From Desulfocucumis palustris (GTDB lineage: Bacteria; Bacillota; Desulfotomaculia; Desulfotomaculales; Desulfocucumaceae): 53,019 nt of DNA. Where the stretch lies: positions 1-53,019 of the forward strand of contig NZ_BFAV01000162.1 of the NCBI RefSeq assembly GCF_002933875.1. Reading direction: 5' to 3'. Positions 18,767 to 26,882 of the stretch are shown here, piece by piece; the stretch's first letter is position 1; each line of letters opens with the position of its first letter. The notes below the pieces were generated by a model, which made no database searches, had not been told where the DNA came from, and saw only the letters and a program-made list of their open reading frames with translations. The position numbers were made by a program, and so were the translations under genes.

Positions 18767-19689
18767 CAACTCCACAGCCCCCTTAAAGCAAGGCCCGCCG
18801 CAACGGCCATTTCCGGAGCCAGCACCTCACCGCCGCCGAACTCCACACTCAATATCCGGAATATAATGTCTTTGTATGCCAATTTTTTTTCACCGGCCAG
18901 CAACTCCCCGGCCTGGCCGCAGAGCAAAACCCCGTCTATTTTACAGTGTTTTTCCATAGCAGCCATTTGTTTTAAGGATTGCTCAATTTCCGTTAACAGC
19001 CCGTCACTGCCTCCGTGGCTAACCCGGCGGGGCATTCCCCGTTTAATTCCGGCCGGGATTACTTTACTATGCATGATAGCAGAATTCCTGCACACCAGAA
19101 GAACCGACCGGGAAATCCCCACGTAGGCCGCCGCGATATATTCATCCCGGCTGCCGGACAGGGCGCCGCAATATTTTAACAGGCGCCACAGGGCGATAAA
19201 TTCCGGTTCCACCGCCGATAGCCTGATACCGGACGCTGAAAAGTAAAGGTAAAAATCTCCGGCCACCTGCCGGGAAACAGATATGCCCAGCATATCCACC
19301 AGGCTGCCGCCCCCGGCCCTCTGTCCGCCCAGCCTGAGCACCCTGACCAGTACATCCTGGCCCGGGGACAGCAGTCTCATTTCCCATTCGGCAGCCTTTT
19401 CGGGTTCCTTTAGGGGCATGTGGGGAAGCTGGAAAAACCGGATGCTTAAAAAATCTCCGGGCATGGCAGCCACCGCCCCGCTACCCTTGCCGTCCATTAA
19501 CTCCGCAGCGTCCTCCAGGTTCACCACAGGAAAATTCTTTTCTCCGGGACGCCCCTCCACGGAAGGGAAAAAAGCCTGACAACAGACCAGGTATTCCTTG
19601 CCGCGACGGTTGACACCCACCACCCTCAGCCCTTCCGGCTCAAGGTGCAAACCATATGCTGTTTTATTTGCAAAAATCAGCCTGATCAT
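18766..19689 (-). CDS. pilM: PilM-like actin-fold pilus assembly protein
   Basis: This protein of about 307 residues starts MIRLIFANKTAYGLHLEPEG, typical of the first strand pair of the FtsA-like fold of PilM. PilM is a cytoplasmic ATP-binding protein that holds the N-terminus of PilN and couples the alignment complex to the motor. The sequence is divergent: the usual phosphate loops are weak, and the phosphate-2-like region AAYVGISRSVLLV is the clearest. ATG 19689 is used because GGCGGTG lies just upstream; the open frame before it has no ribosome site. It sits between a PilX-like pilin and pilN. Confidence 0.8.
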   Translation of the reverse strand: MIRLIFANKTAYGLHLEPEGLRVVGVNRRGKEYLVCCQAFFPSVEGRPGEKNFPVVNLEDAAELMDGKGSGAVAAMPGDFLSIRFFQLPHMPLKEPEKAAEWEMRLLSPGQDVLVRVLRLGGQRAGGGSLVDMLGISVSRQVAGDFYLYFSASGIRLSAVEPEFIALWRLLKYCGALSGSRDEYIAAAYVGISRSVLLVCRNSAIMHSKVIPAGIKRGMPRRVSHGGSDGLLTEIEQSLKQMAAMEKHCKIDGVLLCGQAGELLAGEKKLAYKDIIFRILSVEFGGGEVLAPEMAVAAGLALRGLWS

Positions 19690-19760
19690 ATTTAACACCG
19701 CCGGCTGTTTGTTGAAAAATATGCACAGGCCCTTTGAAAACAGGCCTGGCGCGCAGTTCT

Positions 19761-20258
19761 TCAATGGCCTCCGGCCTTGGGAAAAACATTGTACTTCTCC
19801 TGCCAGCCGATAACCTTTATGGCATCTTCCGGGCCCAATATCACCCTGGCCACAACTGTTCTTTTATAGGCCTGGTATACTGCCCGGGATTCCACCCTGA
19901 CAGTAATGTCTTCCCCGTCAACGGTTTCCTTAACAGCGCTTACCACAGCCGTGCCCCCCGCAAAATCATGGTTAAATACCCGGGGAAGTCCGTCTGTCCA
20001 CTCCCCGTCCTCACGGCAGCGGGACAGGGCATACTCCACCCCGGCCTCGGCTATATAATATGTCTGCAGTTGTTTTACCTGCTGCAGGGAAATTACCCTT
20101 TCCCCCCAGGCCAGCCCGAATAGGGATGTGGCCATCGCAGCCAGCACCAGAACTGCTGAAGCCGTCCAGAGCGCGACAAAGGCCGCCTCGGGCCTGTTGG
20201 GTTTACTTATCCGCCCTGCCGGAGGCCGCGGAAGACAACGATATTGTTTCCCCATCAC
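19761..20258 (-). CDS. PilX-like minor pilus protein
   Basis: This 165-residue protein has one hydrophobic segment at about residues 26-48 (AAFVALWTASAVLVLAAMA) followed by YYIAEAGVEYALSRC, a pattern typical of PilX-type minor pilins whose N-terminal helix joins the pilus tip complex. It lacks the G-F-T-L-L-E cleavage motif seen in its neighbours. GGGGAG about nine bases before the first ATG supports the start, although it overlaps the preceding gene by 56 bases. It belongs to the pilus operon between the PilW-like pilin and pilM. Confidence 0.65.
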   Translation of the reverse strand: MMGKQYRCLPRPPAGRISKPNRPEAAFVALWTASAVLVLAAMATSLFGLAWGERVISLQQVKQLQTYYIAEAGVEYALSRCREDGEWTDGLPRVFNHDFAGGTAVVSAVKETVDGEDITVRVESRAVYQAYKRTVVARVILGPEDAIKVIGWQEKYNVFPKAGGH

Positions 20259-20676
20259 CGGTTACTCCCCAGAATCTTATATGTACACTGCCCGGATTCT
20301 CAACAGCCGCGCAGTAAAAATCAGCCCCGCTCACGTTAATGGCCAGCGGATTGGTCCCGCCTTTACGCTTTCTGAAAATTTGACCGTCCTTGAACCAGTA
20401 CTCCACTTTGACAGTGGTACCGTTTTCCGGCACATCCAGAATCAATTTATCCGGAGACGGGGATGAAAGGGCTGAAGACTCCCGTATTTCCCTCACCACC
20501 CGGTCCATGGCCAGCCTTAGATTCTCTTCCACCTCCAGCCTCTCCGTCCCGTGGCGCCAGATTCTTGCTCCATGGGACATGACGGTTGTTACCGCGGTTC
20601 CCAGCAATATAAAAATAAACACGGAAACGGACAGCTCCAGCAGAGTGAAACCATTTACCGGCCGTAATTTCGCCAT
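20203..20676 (-). CDS. Type IV prepilin, PilW-like
   Basis: This minor prepilin has about 157 residues. A short basic leader precedes the prepilin peptidase site in VNG/FTLLELSVSVF, with the conserved Glu at position +5 of the mature protein, and a hydrophobic helix of about 20 residues follows. The C-terminal globular part has the beta-rich pattern of PilW/PulJ-type minor pilins. The ATG overlaps the stop of the upstream pilin gene in a TGATG arrangement, so it is translationally coupled. Confidence 0.85.
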   Translation of the reverse strand: MAKLRPVNGFTLLELSVSVFIFILLGTAVTTVMSHGARIWRHGTERLEVEENLRLAMDRVVREIRESSALSSPSPDKLILDVPENGTTVKVEYWFKDGQIFRKRKGGTNPLAINVSGADFYCAAVENPGSVHIRFWGVTGDGETISLSSAASGRADK

Positions 20677-21065
20677 CAACGATTCAACCTCTCCATCATC
20701 AGCTTGACGCTTTTTTCCTCTCCAGCCAGGTCATAAAACACCGTAACGGAAATGGTTTTCATATCCGGGCGGGCGGACGGCCCCACGTCCACGGCATAGT
20801 TAAGGCCGGGCTCCCCGGAATATTCCGCCCGGGCCTTGCTTTCAGCCGATTCAAAAGGCATTTCTTTTACCTGCTCAAGTATGGCCGAGGCAGCAAAGGA
20901 AGCCCTGGTTTCTTCCCAGGCCTGTACCTGGTGCCTGAGGCCGCTAAAGAATAAATCCAGCACAGCGGTAATACAAAGGGTAAACACCAAAAAGGCCGTC
21001 AGCACTTCCAGCAGGGTGAACCCCCCGCTTCCGGTTTTTCTTTCACTCCGGAGGAACGGTATCAA
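20676..21065 (-). CDS. Type IV prepilin, PilV-like
   Basis: This 129-residue minor prepilin has leader SERKTGSGG cut before FTLLEVLTAFLVF, with Glu at +5, then a hydrophobic helix and a small globular domain (FYDLAGEEKSVKLMMERLN at the end). It most resembles PilV/GspI-type proteins. The likely start is TTG 21065, with GAGGG six bases before it, overlapping the end of the upstream FimT-like gene by 23 bases. It belongs to the minor-pilin cluster that should prime pilus assembly. Confidence 0.82.
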   Translation of the reverse strand: MIPFLRSERKTGSGGFTLLEVLTAFLVFTLCITAVLDLFFSGLRHQVQAWEETRASFAASAILEQVKEMPFESAESKARAEYSGEPGLNYAVDVGPSARPDMKTISVTVFYDLAGEEKSVKLMMERLNR

Positions 21066-21534
21066 TCCTTACCCTCCCAGCCACGGGATTAATTATTATA
21101 TAAAAACTTTTGCCGCTCACGGTATCCTTTAGCATCACATGACCGCCCGACACCGGCGCCCCCTGCAGGGTAAATTTCAACAGATTGTAATCAAAATTGG
21201 TGAACACCAGGTCCACCGAGCCGGGCAATAAAACGGTACGCAGTCTCTCAGTGGCCAGCATGAGGGAATATTCGTCCCTTTCCGTATCAAAACTAATCTG
21301 ATAGGTGGCGTTTTCATTCTCAGCCCCCACCGCCTCCTGTTGGTGGCATCTTATATCCGAGGCCAGCATGAGGGCTGACGAATAAAGGGCGTGTGCCGAT
21401 TGAAACCGGGTCAGGGAGGGTAAAACGCAAAGCAGCATTACAGACGCAACCATCATCACCGCCACCGTCTCCAGAAGCGTGAATCCCCTGCGACCTGAAA
21501 TGAGTTCCTTAATCCGATGCACAGATCTTTTCAT
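21043..21534 (-). CDS. Type IV prepilin, GspH/FimT-like
   Basis: This minor prepilin of about 163 residues has a leader ending in SGRRG before FTLLETVAVMMVASVML, with the Glu at +5. The C-terminal domain, with VMLKDTVSGKSFYIIINPVAGRVR, matches the GspH/FimT fold pattern. ATG 21534 is chosen since it gives a leader of normal length, although only a short GGAG lies before it; the frame is open 68 codons further upstream within the preceding gene. It overlaps the pilE-like gene by 26 bases. Confidence 0.82.
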   Translation of the reverse strand: MKRSVHRIKELISGRRGFTLLETVAVMMVASVMLLCVLPSLTRFQSAHALYSSALMLASDIRCHQQEAVGAENENATYQISFDTERDEYSLMLATERLRTVLLPGSVDLVFTNFDYNLLKFTLQGAPVSGGHVMLKDTVSGKSFYIIINPVAGRVRIDTVPPE

Positions 21535-21976
21535 ATGCTCCGATGGAAGGAGGATAGTCCCGGATGGGATTTTGCTTTTCCGAGACAAAAATGTCATCGT
21601 CAGTTTCCGCCTCCCCGCCGCTGCCCGGGGAAAGCAGATAATATTTTGTCTTTTCAGCGTTGACATAATACGCATAAGGCTGGTCCCAGCCGTCCCGGCA
21701 GGCTTCCCAGGCAACTCCCTGGCCTTCCATGGCCGCAATCACCTGGTCCGGTTCAGCGGGATATTTACCCCGGCCCTCCTCCATGGCATATATGTCCAGA
21801 GCCCCCTTCATGGTCTTTAAATCCGCCTGGGTTTTCTTGGACCGGGACTTTTCCACCTGTTGAACTGAAGTTGACATAATTATGGAAGCCATTATGCCGA
21901 TAATCCCTATGACCACCATCACTTCCAGCAATGTAAAACCATTGTTAACCGCCTTCTTGATACCGACGGGCGCCAC
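21509..21976 (-). CDS. Major pilin/pseudopilin, PilE/GspG-like
   Basis: This 155-residue prepilin has a short basic leader, the cleavage site NNG/FTLLEVMVVIGIIGIMASI and a globular domain of GspG type (KTQADLKTMKGALDIYAMEEG, then GWDQPYAYYV and SPGSGGEAETDDD). The last acidic stretch resembles the calcium-binding end of GspG pseudopilins. The start appears to be GTG 21976, with a weak ribosome site. As the first pilin after pilC it is the likely major subunit of this fibre. Confidence 0.87.
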   Translation of the reverse strand: MAPVGIKKAVNNGFTLLEVMVVIGIIGIMASIIMSTSVQQVEKSRSKKTQADLKTMKGALDIYAMEEGRGKYPAEPDQVIAAMEGQGVAWEACRDGWDQPYAYYVNAEKTKYYLLSPGSGGEAETDDDIFVSEKQNPIRDYPPSIGAYEKICASD

Positions 21977-21992
21977 AACACCACTACCCTTT

Positions 21993-23183
21993 TTACAGAG
22001 AATTTATCAGGTTTGTCATTGGCAACAGCATGGCCATGACAATGAAACCGATTACCCCTCCCATGAACAGAATCAAAGCCGGTTCAACAGCAGCCATTAT
22101 ATTCCTGGTTAAGTACCGGGCTTCCCCGCGGTAAAACCGGGACGCCTTAAGGAGGGCTTCGGATATTTTTCCGGTTTCCTCACCAACCCTGACCATCTGG
22201 ATAAGCAACGGCGGGAAAAAACTATCAAGGGCCATTACCCTGCTTAAACCATAGCCTGCCGTTACACCCTTAATAATCCTGTCAGCGGCTCTTCCGGCCG
22301 CTATATTTCCCGGCACCCGGCCGGAGACCTGTAAAGCGCCCAGAAAGGGAACGCCTCTCTCCAGAAGCATTCCCAGCACCCAGCAGTACCTGTAAAGGGC
22401 AATGTACCTGCTCAGCCTGCCGGCCAGGGGAAATGCCAGAAACAACCTTGCCCCGGTTTCAGTAACACCAATCTTTTTATATAAAAAGTAAAGAATAATA
22501 CCCGCCGGCAGTGCCGACGGCCAGAAGGTCTTAAGCAGTGCGCCGATCTTCATTATATTTATTGTTGTTGATGGCGGCGCAATGCCCAACTGCTGGTATG
22601 CAGACAAATATTTGGGACCCACGTAATCAACCATGCAGATAATCATCACCAGGGTGGCTGACAGTAAAAAAGCCGGATAAATCAAAATGGATTTGATTTT
22701 GGCGGAAAAATCATTATCCCTCCGGTAATAATCCGCGATATCATTCAGGGTCTCTTCCAGCGCCCCGGCCATCTCCCCGGCCCTGACCATATTAATCATT
22801 AATTCCGGAAACACGGGATGTCCGGCAAGGGCCCGGGAGAAGGGAGTGCCCTTTCTAAGCATGGTGAGCACCGAGACTATTGCTGAATTAAAGCTTTTTC
22901 CCGCCGTTCTTTGGGCCAGGCATTCCAGGGAATATTCCAGGCCCACGCCGGCCGCCAGCATGCTGGAAAGCTGCTTGCAAAACAGGTATAGCCGCTTCTT
23001 GTTTACTCCGAAAGTACGCATTACTGCCGGAATATTTGAGGGTATGGGAAGACTGTACAGCCAGATGATGAAAAGTCCTGTTTCCTTTAAAGACACGGCC
23101 GCATCCAATTTATTGCCGGCCCGGATTAAACCGGCGGAAAAACGGCCCGAACCCTTCCTGGCGCCATATAAGTACGCGGCCAT
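21993..23183 (-). CDS. pilC: PilC/GspF inner-membrane platform protein
   Basis: This 396-residue protein has two repeated GspF domains (about 70-190 and 270-390) and three long membrane segments near 165-190, 215-240 and 365-390. It should be the membrane platform on which the motor ATPase turns. GGGTGAG five bases before the ATG is the ribosome site. It is the first gene of the pilus operon visible here, and the ATPase genes pilB and pilT that usually precede it are absent for at least 400 bases upstream. Confidence 0.92.
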   Translation of the reverse strand: MAAYLYGARKGSGRFSAGLIRAGNKLDAAVSLKETGLFIIWLYSLPIPSNIPAVMRTFGVNKKRLYLFCKQLSSMLAAGVGLEYSLECLAQRTAGKSFNSAIVSVLTMLRKGTPFSRALAGHPVFPELMINMVRAGEMAGALEETLNDIADYYRRDNDFSAKIKSILIYPAFLLSATLVMIICMVDYVGPKYLSAYQQLGIAPPSTTINIMKIGALLKTFWPSALPAGIILYFLYKKIGVTETGARLFLAFPLAGRLSRYIALYRYCWVLGMLLERGVPFLGALQVSGRVPGNIAAGRAADRIIKGVTAGYGLSRVMALDSFFPPLLIQMVRVGEETGKISEALLKASRFYRGEARYLTRNIMAAVEPALILFMGGVIGFIVMAMLLPMTNLINSL

Positions 23184-23279
23184 AACAACTCACCCAAAAG
23201 AATACATTATAGCTAAAATGTAACAATATAACTGTTTTAGGAATAATGTGGAATAGTCACTCACAATGCTCTGCCTCTT

Positions 23280-23309
23280 GTCCGGGATAAAACCCGGACA
23301 TCTTTTTTT
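23280..23309 (+). terminator. Orphan plus-strand terminator
   Basis: GTCCGGG (23280-23286) and CCCGGAC (23293-23299) enclose a six-base loop and lead into seven Ts (23303-23309). No plus-strand gene lies upstream, since the pilus operon is on the other strand. It may end a short RNA started between 23190 and 23280, or be a relic of a lost gene. Confidence 0.65.
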
Positions 23310-23533
23310 CCACCCTATTAAGCTGAGAGTACCAGAAATTTATCACATTATTCAGGAAAAATAAATATTGCCGGCGTCAAATCCCGTTTTAAGGGTATAA
23401 TATCCCGGGCGGGGGGCTTCCCGGAGCCAAGCTTAATTTTTAAGCCCGGGCCTGCGGGTTTTACAATGTCCTCCCGCCAGCTGAATTTTACCTGTTCTGG
23501 CTCAAGATAACTCATCAAAAACAAAAATTTTGT
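23310..23533 (+). other. GC-rich intergenic block with possible RNA structure
   Basis: No gene is seen. TATAAT at 23396-23401 is followed by a GC-rich block in which GGCGGGGGG near 23408 can pair with CCTCCCGCC near 23473. Inner pairs GGGCTT/AAGCCC and GCTTAA/TTAAGC add to the fold. A small structured RNA is possible, but no known class is recognised and no -35 box fits well. Confidence 0.3.
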
Positions 23534-23562
23534 TTGACTTCACGCCCGAGATTTTGTATACT
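23534..23562 (+). promoter_or_regulatory. Strong promoter of the tRNA cluster
   Basis: TTGACT (23534-23539), a 17-base spacer and TATACT (23557-23562) form a near-consensus sigma-A promoter. Transcription would start near 23569, about 45 bases before tRNA-Asp, and cover all four tRNAs. Confidence 0.85.
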
Positions 23563-23614
23563 TATCATTGTAAGCGGCGGAGGCAACAGTCAAAACAAGC
23601 CGGATGACGCATAC

Positions 23615-23690
23615 GGAGCTGTGGTGTAGTGGTTAACATGCCGGCCTGTCAAGCCGGAGACCGCGGGTTCAAGTCCCGTCAGCTCCGCCA
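23615..23690 (+). tRNA. tRNA-Asp (GTC)
   Basis: A 76-base cloverleaf: acceptor GGAGCTG pairs with CAGCTCC, the anticodon loop is CTGTCAA with anticodon GTC, the T-loop is GGTTCAAGTCC and CCA is encoded. It is the first gene of a four-tRNA cluster. Confidence 0.97.
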
Positions 23691-23695
23691 TATAT

Positions 23696-23771
<76 letters not shown>

Positions 23772-23810
23772 ACTTGACAGCAAAATTAAAATAATATAAT
23801 TTAAAAGCAT

Positions 23811-23885
23811 GCGGAAGTAGCTCAGTGGTAGAGCATCGCCTTGCCAAGGCGAGGGTCGCGAGTTCGAATCTCGTCTTCCGCTCCA
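23811..23885 (+). tRNA. tRNA-Gly (GCC)
   Basis: A 75-base cloverleaf: acceptor GCGGAAG pairs with CTTCCGC, the anticodon loop is TTGCCAA with anticodon GCC and CCA is encoded. It lies 39 bases after tRNA-Phe. Confidence 0.97.
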
Positions 23886-23893
23886 TTTTATGC

Positions 23894-23968
23894 GGCGACA
23901 TAGCCAAGTGGTAAGGCAGAGGACTGCAAATCCTCCATTCCCCAGTTCAAATCTGGGTGTCGCCTCCA
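23894..23968 (+). tRNA. tRNA-Cys (GCA), probable integration site
   Basis: A 75-base cloverleaf: acceptor GGCGACA pairs with TGTCGCC, the anticodon loop is CTGCAAA with anticodon GCA and CCA is encoded. The serine recombinase gene of the mobile element ends inside its 3' part (23947 on), so the junction between chromosome and element should lie in or just after this tRNA. Confidence 0.97.
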
Positions 23969-25731
23969 CGTAAAGCCGGGGAATAAATTTCCCTGGCTTT
24001 TTGATTTAATTCTCCCAATACTTCTGGACTTGACTGATCCACGGGCGAAGGCCAGAAATAAATATGCAAAATGTTATCTGCCGGATCATATTGTAATTGT
24101 TTTACAAAACCACGGACGGCCATTTTTTTATCATAGTTGCTGATATCTTTATCACGCAATACTTTTTCGAGAAAATTAACCTTTTTAAATACTAAGTCTT
24201 TATCAATTTTTGCCGTTTTAGGCATTTCTTCTTTTAGCTCATCTAAATCGTTTAACAAATAAGTTTTTTCTTTCTGCAGACGGTCGAGCTCGGCTGTTAA
24301 CGTAGGCATTATAACAAGGTCTTTTGCATGCTTTATTGCTTCCAGTATATTTTCGATACCACGTTGTTTTTCTTCAATAGATTTTTTAATATATTTTTCA
24401 GCTTCTTCGCGTTCAGAATCATCCGTATTTGCCAGCCTCTCAGCCTCACGAACAATTTCATCAAGCATAGCCGGCGTAAAAAAACCTTTTATATGCTCCA
24501 CCACTATCTTTTCTATTTCATCCTGCGCTAGATGGGCATTGTTATCGCAGCTGGCCTGGTTGTCCCTATTAGAACATATATAGTAAAGATACCCTCCTGA
24601 AGGGGAACCCTTCATAGGCCCACCACAACGAAGACATATAAACATATTTTCGCCTACAAGGTTTTTACCACTAAAAAGGTATCTACTGTTTTCCGCCCGT
24701 GGTACTCTAAAACCTGGTTTTTTTCTTCTTTCCATTTCTGGACCTTTCACCTTTACCAACTCCATGTATTCTTCATCAGAAATTATCTTTGGGTGTGCAT
24801 TTTCTACACGTAACCATTCCTCTGTGTTTTTCCACTTTTGACCGGAACCAACAAGGTCTTTACCAGTCCGATTGAAATATCCGATACCATTATAGTAGCC
24901 CTCCAAAGCCTTGACGCACATTTCCCTAATTGATGAAAGGCTCCATGGTTTACCCTTTGCATTAAGCACAAGATCCCGTCGGCCATCCCACTTTGGCTCT
25001 GTAGATTGAAGGTGGTTCCGGATCGATTTTAGGGTCATATTCTTACTAAGCCAACAGGTTAGTACAACATATCGTACAATCTTAGCTTGTTCTTCCTCAA
25101 CGTCCCAAAGTAATTTTATAATATCTTTACCCCTGGTATCCTTTCCTCTTGTTACATGAATATTTTTGTAGCCATAGGCAGGAGGTCCGCCGTTTCGGTA
25201 GCAATTGCCTGTTTTTAAATCACGTTCCTGAAAGTTGCGAAGCATGCCACGCATCGTAAAATAGGCTATTTCCGCCGACCGGGCTTCATCCTTGGTTTCG
25301 CTCATTCCCTCCCACCAGACGCCCATAACGGACTTGCGGTCGTACTGTGGTTCGCTGACACCGATTACTTCGACACAATGTTTCCGGAGCTCGTCCGCCC
25401 ACTTAACCCGTAGCACTTTGCGCCTGGCGAATCTACTTTTTTCGTCAACTAAAAAAAGACTGACCCTTGAATCAGATTTTGCTTTTTCCAGCAAACGTAG
25501 CATTCGCGGATCTTCATCCAGACCCCTATAGGCGGAGTGATCTATATCTTCCCTTGCCACAATCATAACATTATTCTTCTCAGCCCATTGATTTATGCGA
25601 CTGTTCTGCTCAATTATGGAATTTCCTCTTATAAATTGATCCTCTGTTGATGTACGAGCTGCGGCCACGGCATAAAGTTTTTTTCCTGTTTCAGTTATGT
25701 TGGTTGCTCTTAAATTAAGAAATTCATCCAT
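23947..25731 (-). CDS. Large serine recombinase (integrase)
   Basis: This 594-residue large serine recombinase has a catalytic domain starting LYAVAAARTSTEDQ, with the nucleophile at S28, and a SRFARR arginine motif. A recombinase domain (about 190-330) follows, then a zinc ribbon formed by CLRC and a later pair of Cys (about 360-390) and a coiled-coil tail (about 430-520). Such enzymes cut attP and attB and join them through a two-base overlap. The stop codon lies inside tRNA-Cys, so the last residues and the attachment site overlap. Only a weak ribosome site precedes the ATG. The replication initiator gene lies 31 bases upstream, and the two may be co-transcribed. Confidence 0.93.
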   Translation of the reverse strand: MDEFLNLRATNITETGKKLYAVAAARTSTEDQFIRGNSIIEQNSRINQWAEKNNVMIVAREDIDHSAYRGLDEDPRMLRLLEKAKSDSRVSLFLVDEKSRFARRKVLRVKWADELRKHCVEVIGVSEPQYDRKSVMGVWWEGMSETKDEARSAEIAYFTMRGMLRNFQERDLKTGNCYRNGGPPAYGYKNIHVTRGKDTRGKDIIKLLWDVEEEQAKIVRYVVLTCWLSKNMTLKSIRNHLQSTEPKWDGRRDLVLNAKGKPWSLSSIREMCVKALEGYYNGIGYFNRTGKDLVGSGQKWKNTEEWLRVENAHPKIISDEEYMELVKVKGPEMERRKKPGFRVPRAENSRYLFSGKNLVGENMFICLRCGGPMKGSPSGGYLYYICSNRDNQASCDNNAHLAQDEIEKIVVEHIKGFFTPAMLDEIVREAERLANTDDSEREEAEKYIKKSIEEKQRGIENILEAIKHAKDLVIMPTLTAELDRLQKEKTYLLNDLDELKEEMPKTAKIDKDLVFKKVNFLEKVLRDKDISNYDKKMAVRGFVKQLQYDPADNILHIYFWPSPVDQSSPEVLGELNQKAREIYSPALRGGDTQI

Positions 25732-25762
25732 AACGCTGTCACTCGCTTTTTTATAACAAATT

Positions 25763-26797
25763 TTAAGTTTCTTTCAACTTCAGAAGAACAGAATCATATC
25801 GTGATTCACTTTTAGCCTGTTTAATTGTCTTTACTCCTTTTTTCAGCCAATCTTCAAAAATACCCCCAATGTACGGCAAGCTTCTCTTACCGTTTAGAAC
25901 AGACTTGTCCACTGCATATTTAATCATATCATGGGAAAACGTATTTATCCAATGAGCAATATACTCCATTTCGATTGGCGTCCCCTCGAATCCGGCATTA
26001 GTTAATATTTTTTTTATTCCGTGCCCATCCGAGTTATCCACAATATCCACAGGCTCCTTTTTTCCCGCGCGAATATTATCATCATCATGATGAATGGCTG
26101 AATGAATGGTAGTTTCTTTGGTTTGTTTTTTATGATCTTGTTTTTTATATATATTATATTTTATATGCCGTTCCACTGTGGGTATACCCGCAGTGGGTAT
26201 TCCCGTGACAGGTATTTCCGTAGTGGGAATACCTGTGGTGGGAATACCCCGCTTTGGGGTATTCCGATATGGAAATACCTCTTTATTCAATGATTCGGCC
26301 AAATCTTCCCCCTCTTTATAAACTTCATCAACTGAAACATCGTTAGACTCTCCAGCTTCTTCTTGTTGAATATTCACATCGCCTGATTCATCTTCAGCCG
26401 TCTCTTTTTTATATTTATACGAACCCTCCCTGACTTTACGCAAAGGACCCTCATAATCCGCATAGTCATGCACCACGTACCTATTACGCCAACCCCTTGT
26501 ACCGTTCTTGGGATTTATTATTCCAATATCTTTTTCAACATCCAACAAGCCAATCTGCCATAATATTCCCGACAACCTATAGAACCTCTGTTTACCGATT
26601 TTAAATTTATTACAAAAGTAATCAACAGTCCACGGCATGGCTGATTTGCCCTCTTCATTCTCACGTCTGTCCACAAACCTTTTTAGGGCACCATAGAAAC
26701 CGGCAAGATCAATACTGCCAATTTCAAGCAGTCCGTCTTCAATGTGATTTTCAATTGTCAAGTATCCCTTGGTTCTGCCACGAACAATTTCACTCAT
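25763..26797 (-). CDS. DnaD-like replication initiator with iterons inside the gene
   Basis: This 344-residue protein has an N-terminal winged-helix-like region (about 20-110, with PWTVDYFCNKFKIGKQRFYR), a low-complexity linker, and a C-terminal DnaD/DnaB_2-like domain (about 270-335, with YIAHWINTFSHDMIKYAVDK). This is the layout of replication initiators of Firmicute plasmids and phages. The linker contains five-residue repeats of the type GIPTT, written in 15-base DNA repeats at 26181-26279 that probably form the origin. GGAGG seven bases before the ATG is the ribosome site. It is likely to start replication of the excised circle. Confidence 0.72.
   Translation of the reverse strand: MSEIVRGRTKGYLTIENHIEDGLLEIGSIDLAGFYGALKRFVDRRENEEGKSAMPWTVDYFCNKFKIGKQRFYRLSGILWQIGLLDVEKDIGIINPKNGTRGWRNRYVVHDYADYEGPLRKVREGSYKYKKETAEDESGDVNIQQEEAGESNDVSVDEVYKEGEDLAESLNKEVFPYRNTPKRGIPTTGIPTTEIPVTGIPTAGIPTVERHIKYNIYKKQDHKKQTKETTIHSAIHHDDDNIRAGKKEPVDIVDNSDGHGIKKILTNAGFEGTPIEMEYIAHWINTFSHDMIKYAVDKSVLNGKRSLPYIGGIFEDWLKKGVKTIKQAKSESRYDSVLLKLKET
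26181..26279. repeat. Seven GGWATWCC iterons, putative replication origin
   Basis: Near-palindromic cores GGTATACC, GGTATTCC, GGTATTTCC, GGAATACC, GGAATACC, GGTATTCC and GGAAATACC start at 26181, 26196, 26211, 26226, 26241, 26258 and 26271. The first five are exactly 15 bases apart. They lie in the linker of the replication initiator gene, the place where RepA_N-type plasmids carry their origin. Confidence 0.6.
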
Positions 26798-26882
26798 TTA
26801 ACAGCCTCCGCATATATGATTTTTGTAATAAAAATATGGACTCTTAAATAAAAAACCAGGATGCAGTTATTTATCTGACACC

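Noticed and set aside
26181..26279. CRISPR array
   Set aside because: Repeats are only about 9 bases at 15-base spacing within a coding frame, with no unique spacers and no cas genes.
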